From Kutzneria chonburiensis (GTDB lineage Bacteria > Actinomycetota > Actinomycetes > Mycobacteriales > Pseudonocardiaceae), in assembly GCF_028622115.1 (NCBI RefSeq), contig NZ_CP097263.1:7874001-7938000 (forward strand): a stretch of DNA of 64,000 nt, read 5' to 3'. Under the pieces are notes generated by a model. It saw nothing but the letters and a program-made list of their open reading frames with translations, was not told the DNA's origin and did not search any database. The translations under genes and the position numbers were made by a program. Shown here one piece after another: positions 25,035-32,506 of the stretch (the first letter of the stretch is position 1; each line of letters begins with the position of its first letter).

Positions 25035-27683
25035 CTAGTTGCTGGCGCCGAGGCAGATGAAGGGGCGGCGCAAGGGATCTACGGCGGTGGCGTCGGCCAA
25101 GGCGACGGCGGGGCGGGCGCCCTCGGCGACGCGGCGGTGGTAGAAGGCCATGCTCTCGGCGGCGGTCTGGTCGCCGACGCGGGAGACGGCGGCGGTGACG
25201 GTGCGGACGCCGGTGGCCAACAAAGCGCCGGCGAAGCCGAGGGCCTCGTCGCCGGGGCGGATGCGGGTCATGGCGAGCTCGCAGGCGGCGAGGACGACCT
25301 GCTCGGGTGGGCGCTGGAGACGAGCGGTCTCGTGGGCGAAAAGGCCGCCGTCGACCAGGTCCAGACGGGAGAAGAGGGCGTTGCCGGGCTCATGCATGCC
25401 ATGGGCGGCGATGTGCGCCAGCTGGGCGCCGTCGAGGGCCTCCAACACGGTCTCGACGGTGGCACGAGGACCCTCGAGCACCTGGGCACCGGGCAGATAA
25501 CGGGTGAGCTGGGCGACCTCACCGACGGCGGCGGGGAGGTCGGGGCCGCCGACCAGAACGGAACGGCCGGTGCCGGGGAGTTGCTGGTCGGCGGAAGCGG
25601 CGAGCCAAGCGGTGGCGGACGGGGCGACGACGACGGGCCGACCACGCAAGGAAGGCAAAGCGCCCCAAGCGATGGGGTAGAGGGGACCGGTCGGCACGAC
25701 GACGAGCTCCCGGTCACCGATGATCGAGGACAACGGCCGCAACAGCTGGTCGTCGAGGAACTGGGCCCGGCGCCGGGCGGAGGCGGAGACGACCTCGACC
25801 AAAGCGGACGGCAGGTGGTCGGGGGCCAGAGCGTCGAGGTCGGCGTGCAGCATCTTGGCGGCCTGCCGGGCATCGGCGACGCTGCCGAGACGGACCAGGC
25901 GCGGCCGGCCGTCGACGATGACGACGGCGACCAAGGTGTCGTCGACGGCGGCGAAGCTGATCATGGCACGGTCTTCGAGGCGCTTGCCGACCTCGGCCAG
26001 GTCGGCGACGGGGCGCGGCCGGCCCCACACGGTGGTCTGCCAGCCGAGCCGGGTGACCTCCTGCTGCAAAGCGGCGTGCCGGGCGGCCATTTCCCGCACC
26101 CGCCGTCCCTCGGCCTTGGCCAGCTGCATGGCCCGGGTCAGACCCCGGATCTCGGTGATCCGGTCGGCCAGCTCGGGATCGTCGATCGAGGGCTGCGGCT
26201 CGTAGCGGTACACCTGGGCCCGGGTCCGCTCCAACCAGTCGAACAGCCGGCGCGCGTCGGCGGTGGATCGGTTGCCGTCCAAGACGAGCCGAACGGCCAG
26301 CACGCCGAGCTCCCGCCCGTGCACGGCGGTGCCGCTCACCAGCTCCAACCCACCCATCCGGTCACGGGTCCGCCCGAGCTCGGTGAAACCGGCCCGGGCC
26401 TGGCTGAACGCGGTCCGACGGTCCCCGGTGGCCACGGCGACCTCGGCCCGGGCCAACCGGCGCAGCATCCGGTGGTCGATGGACGTGAAGCGGCGCGGCG
26501 CGGGCACCTCGGACAGCAGCCGGGCGGCGTCGGACACCTCGCCACGGCGCAGCTGGAGACGCACGGCGAGCAGCTTGGCCACCGCGGACTCGTCGGTCTG
26601 GGCCACCCCGCTGAGACCCTCGGACAGCTCCAAAGCCTGACGTACCAACGCCTTTGACGGCTTGCGAGGAGCCCTCATGGCCGCGCCGGCGGCGGCGTGC
26701 AGCCCGGTCAACGACGCCAGCCAGGCCATGGCCGGCCGTTCCTGACGCAGGTAGCGCCGCCGGGCCAACTGGGCGAAGGACCGCGCGGTGGCGAAGTCGC
26801 CCTCCATCACGGCCGCGGCGGCCCGCAACGTCTCGGCTTCGGCAAGGTCGCGGTTGCCGCCCTGCTCACGCAGGCTGCCGAAGGACTCGTCCAGCGCGTT
26901 GGCGGCCTCCTCGGCCAGCCCGGCATACAGCAGCACCTGTGCCCGATCGGACCGCACCTTCGGCACGGCGGTCGGCGCGACGCGCGACATCAGCCGTTCG
27001 GCTTCCTCGTAGTACCGCAGTGCCGTCGGGGCGTCGCCCATGCGGTAGTGCATCTCGCCGAGGTTGTTGGTGGTGATGGCCAACGTCAGCGGCGAGTGAT
27101 AGGTGTGCCCGAGCCAGAGGCAGCGGCGCAGGTCGACCCCGGCCGAGAGCGGGTTGCCCATGGCGCTGTTGACCAGGGCACGGGCGGTCAGCGCGCTGAT
27201 CAATCCGTTCTCAACGGGCGCGCCGGAGGCCAACGCCTTGTCCGTGGCGACGACGGCCTTGTCCAGCACGACAAGGGCTTCGGGCAGCCGACCGGCGCGC
27301 CACAGCAGGTTGCCGCGCTGCCGCTCGATCAGGCCCTCCAGCGTCATCCGCTGGGTCCCGGCCGGCATCGACGACACCAGCCGGCCGGCCTGTTGCAGCG
27401 ACGGCATGCCCTCGCGCAGCCCGTACGCCTCGGCGTCGGTGTGCGCGAGCGAGCTGAGCACCCGGACCCGCAGCCGCTGTTGTTCCTGGTCGGCGGCCGG
27501 CACCCGGTCCAGCAGCTTCAGCGCCCGGCGGAGCAGCCGGGACGCCTCGGCGTACTGCTGGGACAGCGCGGTGCGGTGCGCGCCGGCATGCAGTTTGGCC
27601 GCCCGGTCCAACACGGCCGCCGCGGCGCGTGGGCGCGCGGCAGCGGCAGTGGACGACGGAGGCACTTGTACATACCAGCACAC
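25035..27683 (-). CDS. TPR-CHAT protease-like protein
   Basis: 882 residues from GTG 27683 (GTG 27665 also possible). The N-terminal 550 residues are helical TPR-like repeats (LSQQYAEASRLLRRALKLLDR, RAGRLPEALVVLDKAV, RYYEEAERLM). The C-terminal CHAT domain is a caspase-like cysteine protease with the expected dyad His761 (HIAAHGMHE) and Cys801 (LAACELAM) and the closing GFAGALLATGVRTVTAAVSRV. No signal or membrane segment. It is the last gene after the sigma factor and beta-sandwich genes, so it is likely the effector of that cassette. The target is unknown; the GGIPHAE-repeat protein encoded upstream is a candidate. Confidence 0.85.
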   Translation of the reverse strand: MCWYVQVPPSSTAAAARPRAAAAVLDRAAKLHAGAHRTALSQQYAEASRLLRRALKLLDRVPAADQEQQRLRVRVLSSLAHTDAEAYGLREGMPSLQQAGRLVSSMPAGTQRMTLEGLIERQRGNLLWRAGRLPEALVVLDKAVVATDKALASGAPVENGLISALTARALVNSAMGNPLSAGVDLRRCLWLGHTYHSPLTLAITTNNLGEMHYRMGDAPTALRYYEEAERLMSRVAPTAVPKVRSDRAQVLLYAGLAEEAANALDESFGSLREQGGNRDLAEAETLRAAAAVMEGDFATARSFAQLARRRYLRQERPAMAWLASLTGLHAAAGAAMRAPRKPSKALVRQALELSEGLSGVAQTDESAVAKLLAVRLQLRRGEVSDAARLLSEVPAPRRFTSIDHRMLRRLARAEVAVATGDRRTAFSQARAGFTELGRTRDRMGGLELVSGTAVHGRELGVLAVRLVLDGNRSTADARRLFDWLERTRAQVYRYEPQPSIDDPELADRITEIRGLTRAMQLAKAEGRRVREMAARHAALQQEVTRLGWQTTVWGRPRPVADLAEVGKRLEDRAMISFAAVDDTLVAVVIVDGRPRLVRLGSVADARQAAKMLHADLDALAPDHLPSALVEVVSASARRRAQFLDDQLLRPLSSIIGDRELVVVPTGPLYPIAWGALPSLRGRPVVVAPSATAWLAASADQQLPGTGRSVLVGGPDLPAAVGEVAQLTRYLPGAQVLEGPRATVETVLEALDGAQLAHIAAHGMHEPGNALFSRLDLVDGGLFAHETARLQRPPEQVVLAACELAMTRIRPGDEALGFAGALLATGVRTVTAAVSRVGDQTAAESMAFYHRRVAEGARPAVALADATAVDPLRRPFICLGASN

Positions 27684-27729
27684 CCCGCCGAAGGTGTGGT
27701 GTCCACCGTCCGGGGAAAGATCGAGTCGC

Positions 27730-28230
27730 CTACAGCATCAGTGTCGGCGTCACGATCGTCCGCGGCCTGGAACCGGTCCCGTTGTTCAGGTGCACCACCA
27801 GCTGCGTGGTGCCCTTGGGCACGTCGTCCACCGCGAACCGGCCGCCCTCGTCGGCCTCGGCGGTGGTGGACGAATGCCCGGCCACCCGGACCTCGACGGT
27901 GTGCGGCCCCCCGGGTACCAGCCAGCCGTCGAACCGGTACCCGGCACCGGCCGGAGCGAAGCTGACCATGATGGTCAGGTCTTCCACGGTGAAGGTCACG
28001 GTGTTCGGGCCGGCGCCCCGGACGCCGGCCAGCTCCTCGGCGCGCTCCCAGCGCGCGACCTCGACGTCGAGGTCCTCCAACGCGATCGCGAACTGCACGC
28101 GTTCGACCAGGTCGGCCGGCACCGGGTCGACCTTGTCGAACAGCACGTCGAGCTCGGCCAGCAGGAGCAGGTCCTGCTCGGTGAGGTTGTCCATGTCCAC
28201 GCCGTCGAACTCGTTCCGGTCGTTGCTCAT
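27730..28230 (-). CDS. Beta-sandwich protein (carboxypeptidase-regulatory-like)
   Basis: 166 residues. The first 65 are helical and acidic with a regular Leu/Val pattern (EQDLLLLAELDVLFDKVDPVPADLVERVQFAIALEDL). The rest looks like a transthyretin-type beta sandwich (VPGGPHTVEVRVAG, ADEGGRFAVDDVPKGTTQLVVHL). ATG 28230 overlaps the sigma-factor stop by 4 bp, so it is made together with it; it may hold the sigma factor (anti-sigma-like) or bridge to CHAT. This is inference from position only. Confidence 0.65.
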   Translation of the reverse strand: MSNDRNEFDGVDMDNLTEQDLLLLAELDVLFDKVDPVPADLVERVQFAIALEDLDVEVARWERAEELAGVRGAGPNTVTFTVEDLTIMVSFAPAGAGYRFDGWLVPGGPHTVEVRVAGHSSTTAEADEGGRFAVDDVPKGTTQLVVHLNNGTGSRPRTIVTPTLML

Positions 28231-28841
28231 CGCGGGCCCCCTTCCGCGTCGAGGAGCTCGCGCAGCGACGTCAGACAGCGGCCGCGGGTCGGGCCGATGC
28301 TGCCGCGGGGCATCTCCAGCGCCTCCGCGACCGCGTCGTACTGGGCCCGGCCGGACAGCACGGTCAGCGTCAGCAGTTTCTGGCAGCGGTCGGTGAGCTG
28401 CTTGAACGCGGCCCACAGCCGTCGGTCCCGGTCGTCCCGCAGCGCGTGCTGCTCGGGCCCGTCCACCTGGGCCGGAATGTCGACCAGGTCCTCGGCCGCC
28501 ACCGGCGTCTCCCGGTCGAAGCCGGTCGTCTTGGCCCGCTGCGCCTCGCGCCGGGCCGTCACGATCAGCCACGCGGCCAGCGCCTTGGGCTGTTGCAGCC
28601 GGTCGAGGTGGCGCAGCAGGGCCAGCCAGACGGTCTGCACGACGTCCTCCGCGTGCACCTTGTCCAGCCCCTGGCTGCGGGTGACGTGCCAGACCAGCGG
28701 CGTGAGGTCGGCGACCAGCACGTCGAGCGCCTTGCGGTTGCCGCCTCTGGCCGCCACCAGACACGCCGCGTGTCGGTCGTGACCGGTCAGCCCCTCCCAC
28801 GGGTCGTGGCCGGTCAGCCCGTCCCACGTGTCAACGGCCAT
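28227..28841 (-). CDS. Sigma-70 family (ECF-like) RNA polymerase sigma factor
   Basis: 204 residues. Region 2 spans LVADLTPLVWHVTRSQGL...AEDVVQTVWLALLRHLDRL...ALAAWLIVTARREAQR. Region 4 is QKLLTLTVLSGRAQYDAVAEALEMPRGSIGPTRGRCLTSLREL. Two tandem WxGLTGHD units form the N-terminus, an unusual feature. Start ATG 28841 has GGAGG 8 nt upstream. It probably drives its own cassette, but no matching promoter pair was established. Confidence 0.9.
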   Translation of the reverse strand: MAVDTWDGLTGHDPWEGLTGHDRHAACLVAARGGNRKALDVLVADLTPLVWHVTRSQGLDKVHAEDVVQTVWLALLRHLDRLQQPKALAAWLIVTARREAQRAKTTGFDRETPVAAEDLVDIPAQVDGPEQHALRDDRDRRLWAAFKQLTDRCQKLLTLTVLSGRAQYDAVAEALEMPRGSIGPTRGRCLTSLRELLDAEGGPR

Positions 28842-29150
28842 TCGATGCACCTCCGGGTCTGAGGTACGTCGGCGCGCCCCGGTCCCCCCACCACGGGGAC
28901 GCACCCCGTGCCTGCATCCTGCCCTACCCGGTGTAGTTCTCCACACCCAGATGGGCCAATCGTGCTCGATGACGGCCACGCCCCCCGGCGTGTTTCCGTG
29001 TGCTGCCACCGCCGCCCCATTCACTCGAGCGGGAACCCCCGGACGGGTCCCGACACAAGGAGGAGCAGCGAACTCGCAGTCAGATACTCACGAATTGGTA
29101 ACGACGTATTCGCGCTGGTGGCGAGGGCTGCCCGCCACCAGCGCCGGCCC
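28842..29150 (-). other. Gap between repeat-protein gene and sigma-factor gene
   Basis: No gene is supported on either strand. At 29112-29144 a perfect 12-bp stem with a 9-nt loop lies 6 bp after the repeat-protein stop and is a good terminator for it. The remaining 270 bp probably hold a separate sigma-factor promoter and leader. The long plus-strand ORF here has reversed-repeat composition and is rejected. Confidence 0.6.
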
Positions 29151-29483
29151 TCACGGGCGGACGACCTCGGCGTGCGGGATGCCGCCGTTGGGGTGCGCGA
29201 CGCCGCCGCCCGCCTTGGTGGTCTCGGCGTGCGGAATGCCGCCGTTGGGGTGCGCGACGCCGCCCTGCGGCTTGGTCTCCGCGTGCGGGATGCCGCCGTC
29301 CGGGTCGCCGCCGTCGGCCAGCGCGACCGCCCCGGCCGGCTTGGTCTCGGCGTGCGGGATGCCGCCGTCGTCGGTGGTCTCGCCGCCGTTCCGCCCGGCG
29401 GTCAGGGCCTGCTCGACCTCGTCGACCGTGATGGGGTCGAGAGCGTCCGGAGTGCTGGTCGACTTGTCGTCCAAGGTGCTCAT
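29151..29483 (-). CDS. Small protein with four GGIPHAE repeats
   Basis: 110 residues, not recognised. A leader-like N-terminus (MSTLDDKSTSTPDALDPITVDEVEQALTAG, acidic and helical) precedes four copies of the heptad GGIPHAE. They are spaced 23, 18 and 19 residues apart, with TKP or TTK after the first three and Gly/Ala/Pro-rich linkers (QGGVAHPN, AGGGVAHPN). No cysteine, signal or membrane segment. ATG 29483 has a GAGGGG ribosome site. The leader-plus-repeats layout resembles a multi-core precursor peptide or a protease substrate. It lies directly upstream of the sigma/beta-sandwich/CHAT genes on the same strand. Confidence 0.7.
   Translation of the reverse strand: MSTLDDKSTSTPDALDPITVDEVEQALTAGRNGGETTDDGGIPHAETKPAGAVALADGGDPDGGIPHAETKPQGGVAHPNGGIPHAETTKAGGGVAHPNGGIPHAEVVRP
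29171..29370. repeat. Imperfect tandem repeat encoding GGIPHAE units
   Basis: The unit CGTGCGG(g/a)ATGCCGCCG (plus strand) begins at 29171, 29228, 29282 and 29351, that is at 57, 54 and 69 bp steps, all multiples of three. Differences between copies are mostly silent or in the linker. Confidence 0.85.
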
Positions 29484-29660
29484 GGATCGTCCCCTCTGGT
29501 GTTCCCCGGTGACGCCGCCGCGCCGTGTCCCCCGTGCGACCGCGTCCTGTCGTGGAGCAACACGGTGGCCCGGCCCCTCCCGGTTCACCATGCGTGCTCA
29601 TTGTGCCGCCGAGTCGCCTCGAACAGCGCAACGATTTAACAAGGGATCGCACGAACGGAC

Positions 29661-29688
29661 TAGATACACACCACGGTGTGATCAACAA
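29661..29688 (-). promoter_or_regulatory. Promoter with internal palindrome for the GGIPHAE-repeat gene
   Basis: On the minus strand, TTGTTG (-35), 16-nt spacer and TATCTA (-10). The spacer contains a perfect palindrome CACACC-GT-GGTGTG (29667-29680), a good place for a repressor. The leader to ATG 29483 would be about 170 nt. Confidence 0.45.
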
Positions 29689-30079
29689 GGCAGACGAGCG
29701 TCGCCCGATGGGCGCGCGAAAGGGCCGGAAGCGACTTGGCGGCCCGGCGTCGGGTCTCCCCGTCCGACGCCGGCGTAGTCGCCTCCGGCCCGTGAACCCT
29801 TCACACCCCCGCTGACGTGAAGGGTCCTTCACGCTGACCGCCGCCCGCCCGCCGACGACCGAACCGATGCCCCCTCGACACCGGGTCGGTCGGCACCCCG
29901 TGGGCCGACGCCTGTCGCGCGTGTACCGACCTGGCGGAACCGCCACCCCCATGGCGGTCCTGCCACCCCCGACCGGCGCCTGTGGGACGCCTGGTCCATC
30001 CGTCCCGTTCCCCATGGCGTGGGTGAACCGGCCGGACATGAGGACAGGAGTGGGTCTTGAGCCGGGAGATACACCGGTT

Positions 30080-30093
30080 GAGAAAATTTTCTC
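30080..30093. promoter_or_regulatory. AT-rich perfect palindrome upstream of cutC-like gene
   Basis: GAGAAAATTTTCTC, fully self-complementary, 66 bp before ATG 30159. In DNA of roughly 70% GC this AT-rich palindrome stands out and is a likely regulator site. Confidence 0.5.
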
Positions 30094-30147
30094 GAGCGTC
30101 GCGATCTTGCCTGATCGGTGGTGGTGATCACGGCCCCATTGGCCCTA

Positions 30148-30159
30148 TGGTCTAGACCA
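30148..30159. promoter_or_regulatory. DasR-type operator (dre) over the cutC-like promoter
   Basis: Perfect palindrome TGGTCTAGACCA, the core of the DasR/NagR (GntR family) site. It overlaps a -10 box TATGGT (30146-30151) and ends on the ATG at 30159, so the gene is probably leaderless and blocked by the repressor when GlcNAc is absent. Confidence 0.75.
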
Positions 30160-30845
30160 TGTCGGAGCTGTTGCTTGAAGTCATCGCGCTCGACGCCCGG
30201 GACGCGCACGCCGCCCAGGAGGGCGGGGCGCACCGGCTCGAGCTGGTCAGCGACATGGCCGCGGACGGGCTGACCCCGGCGGTGGCCACCGCCCGCCGGG
30301 TGCTCGCCGCCACCGACCTGCCGGTGCGGGCCATGCTGCGTGACGACGCCGGCTTCGCGCCGTGGTCGCTCGACCAGCTCCGGGCCGAGGCCATCGCGCT
30401 GCGGGACGTCGGCGTCACCGAGTTCGTGCTCGGCTGGCTCACCGAGGCCGGTTCGATCGACATCGACACCTGCCGGGCCGTGATCGACGAGCTCGACGGC
30501 TGCAAGTTCACGTTCCACCGTGCGCTGGACAACTCGGCCGAACCGCTCGCCGCGTGGTCGGACGTGGTGGCGCTCGGCGCCGACACGGTGCTCGCCGCGG
30601 GCAGCGGCAAGGGCGTGGCCGACGGCCTGCCGGTGCTGCGCGAGCTGGCCGCTCGGCAGGAGACCGACGGCGTGACCGTGATGGCCGGCGGTGGTTTGCA
30701 GGCCGAGCACGTGCCCGGGCTGCGGGCCGACGGTGTTCGGTGGTTCCACGTCGGCAGCGCGGTGCGGCCCGGTGGCTGGGATTACCCGGTCGAAGCCGAT
30801 GCCGTGGCCAAGTGGATCGAGTTGATTTCGGAATCACTGGTCTAG
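30159..30845 (+). CDS. cutC: CutC-family TIM-barrel protein
   Basis: 228 residues, CutC fold: EVIALDARDAHAAQEGGAHRLELVSDMAADGLTP at the start, KFTFHRALDNS, and VMAGGGLQAEHV near the end. CutC was named for copper tolerance in E. coli, but that role is doubtful. Here the gene has a DasR-type operator and sits 28 bp before a GH20 hexosaminidase that also has one, so an amino-sugar role is more likely in this organism. The barrel could bind a sugar phosphate. No metal-site cysteines cluster. Confidence 0.88.
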   Translation: MSELLLEVIALDARDAHAAQEGGAHRLELVSDMAADGLTPAVATARRVLAATDLPVRAMLRDDAGFAPWSLDQLRAEAIALRDVGVTEFVLGWLTEAGSIDIDTCRAVIDELDGCKFTFHRALDNSAEPLAAWSDVVALGADTVLAAGSGKGVADGLPVLRELAARQETDGVTVMAGGGLQAEHVPGLRADGVRWFHVGSAVRPGGWDYPVEADAVAKWIELISESLV

Positions 30846-30850
30846 ACATA
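30837..30850. promoter_or_regulatory. Second DasR-type operator, before hexosaminidase
   Basis: ACTGGTCTAGACAT matches the dre consensus ACTGGTCTAGACCA at 12 of 14 positions. It covers the cutC stop codon and lies about 9 bp upstream of a -10-like TAGGAT (30860-30865), a position that blocks the promoter. Confidence 0.65.
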
Positions 30851-30873
30851 GGACGTTGCCTAGGATCCGGTCC

Positions 30874-32421
30874 GTGCGCGGATTCGAAACCCTGCTGCCC
30901 CGACCGTCGCGAGTGGACGCCACCGGCGGCAGGCTGCCGCTGGACGTGAACACCACACTGGACGGTGATCCGGCCGCGGTGACCTGGCTGCGCGAGGTGC
31001 TGGTGGCGGCGACGGGCCTGCCGCTGCGGCCGGCGGCGGACCCGACGATCCGGTTCCGTATCGTGCCGTGGCTCAACGGCCACCTGATCCGCGTGTTCCC
31101 GGACGGCGTGCTGGTCGAGGCCCAGGATGAGGAAGCGGCCTTCCACGCGGCGCAGACCTTGCGGCAGCTGCTGGGGCCGGAGGCGTTTCGCCGTGCGCCC
31201 ATCGGCAACACGCAGTGGTCGCTGCCGTGCGGCGTGGTCGAGGACCGGCCCCGCTTCGCCTGGCGGGGCGCTTTGCTCGACGTGGCAAGGCACTTCATGC
31301 CCAAGGACGGCGTGCTGCGGTTCATCGACCTGCTGGCCGCGCACAAGATGAACCGCCTGCACCTGCACCTGACCGACGACCAGGGCTGGCGGTTCGAGGT
31401 CAAGCGCTACCCGAAGCTGACCGAGATCGGAGGCTGGCGTGAGGGATCGCGGGTCGGCGTCCGCACCGACGACACGACCGACGGCCGGCCGCACGGCGGC
31501 TTCTACACCCAGGACGACCTGCGCGAGATCGTCGCCTACGCGGCCCGCCGGCACGTGGTCGTGGTGCCGGAGATCGACATTCCCGGCCACAGCCAGTCGG
31601 CGATTGCCGCCTATCCGGAGCTGGGCAACCTGGACTACCCGCTGCCGGTGTGGCCGCTGTGGGGCGTCAACGAGAACGTGCTCAACACCGATGACTCCAC
31701 TGTGGACTTCTACCGGCACGTGTTCGACGAGCTGGTCGAGGTGTTCCCGTCGGAGATCATCTGCGTCGGCGGCGACGAGGTGCCGACCGTGCAGTGGACC
31801 CAGGAGCAGGCCGACCGGCGTGGCCTCAAGACGATCCCCGAGCTGCACGGCTGGTTCATCCGCCAGATCGCGGAACACCTTGGCACGCATGGCCGTCGAG
31901 CCATGGGCTGGGACGAGATCGCCGAGGTCGGCCCGCTGCCGGGCGGTGCGGTGATCGCGTCGTGGCGGGGTGAGCGGGCCGGTGTCGACGCCGCCCATGC
32001 CGGCTTCGACGTGGTGATGTGCCCGGAGCAGAAGGTGTACCTGGACCACCGCGAGTCCGACCGCCGCGACGAGCCGATCCCGGTCGGCATGGTCCACACG
32101 GTGTCCGATGTGTACGAGTACGACCCGATCCCGGCCGATCTGACCGGCGACGCGGTCAAGCGGGTGCTGGGCGGGCAGGCCAACGTGTGGACCGAGCACC
32201 TGGACTCGCCGCGCCGGGTCGACTACGCGGCCTTCCCGCGGCTGTCGGCGTTCGCCGAGGTGGTCTGGACCGAACGGAGCAGGCGCGACCTGGCCGACTT
32301 CACCCGCCGGCTGACCGAGGAGCATCTGCCCAGGCTGGACGCGATCGGCGTGGAGTACCGGCCATTGGCCGGCCCGCACCCGTGGCAGACCCGGCCGGGG
32401 GTGCCGGGCCGCCCGCGTTAG
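30874..32421 (+). CDS. Family GH20 beta-N-acetylhexosaminidase
   Basis: Removes terminal GlcNAc from chitin oligomers or glycans. 515 residues: N-terminal GH20b alpha/beta domain, then a barrel with DVARHFMPKDGVLRFIDLLAAHKMNRLHLHLTDDQGW, HGGFYTQDDLREIVAYA, EIDIPGH, and the catalytic pair Asp301-Glu302 in GGDEVP. No signal peptide, so it acts in the cytosol on imported oligomers. GTG 30874 lies 8 nt after TAGGAT, fitting a leaderless transcript; TTG 30856 is an alternative. Likely DasR-repressed together with cutC. Confidence 0.94.
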   Translation: MRGFETLLPRPSRVDATGGRLPLDVNTTLDGDPAAVTWLREVLVAATGLPLRPAADPTIRFRIVPWLNGHLIRVFPDGVLVEAQDEEAAFHAAQTLRQLLGPEAFRRAPIGNTQWSLPCGVVEDRPRFAWRGALLDVARHFMPKDGVLRFIDLLAAHKMNRLHLHLTDDQGWRFEVKRYPKLTEIGGWREGSRVGVRTDDTTDGRPHGGFYTQDDLREIVAYAARRHVVVVPEIDIPGHSQSAIAAYPELGNLDYPLPVWPLWGVNENVLNTDDSTVDFYRHVFDELVEVFPSEIICVGGDEVPTVQWTQEQADRRGLKTIPELHGWFIRQIAEHLGTHGRRAMGWDEIAEVGPLPGGAVIASWRGERAGVDAAHAGFDVVMCPEQKVYLDHRESDRRDEPIPVGMVHTVSDVYEYDPIPADLTGDAVKRVLGGQANVWTEHLDSPRRVDYAAFPRLSAFAEVVWTERSRRDLADFTRRLTEEHLPRLDAIGVEYRPLAGPHPWQTRPGVPGRPR

Positions 32422-32506
32422 GCGACGCGGGTGAAAAGCCCGCGACCACCACCCGTTCCGCTCACTACTCGCTACCGTGCCAGCACGGACGGTGGGGGCG
32501 GTGCGT

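Larger units (their letters stand above)
29484..30158. other. Intergenic control region between repeat gene and cutC-like gene
   Basis: No supported gene in 675 bp. It contains the minus-strand promoter at 29661-29688, a palindrome GTGAAGG-GT-CCTTCAC at 29817-29832, a 14-bp perfect AT-rich palindrome at 30080-30093, and the dre site just before cutC. ORFs here are shadows with no homology signature. Confidence 0.55.

Noticed and set aside
25000-27965. Long plus-strand ORFs opposite the CHAT gene
   Set aside because: Typical shadow frames of GC-rich DNA, rich in G, Q, H, R with no motifs; the minus strand has TPR and CHAT domains.
28828-29778. 316-codon plus-strand ORF with repeated ACGMPPLGCATPP-like units
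   Set aside because: It is the mirror of the GGIPHAE repeats on the minus strand. The minus frame has ribosome site, natural leader and operon context; the plus frame has none.
30159-30845. Copper homeostasis as the function of the CutC-like protein
   Set aside because: No metal-binding cluster is visible and the control region is of the GlcNAc type; only the family name supports copper.
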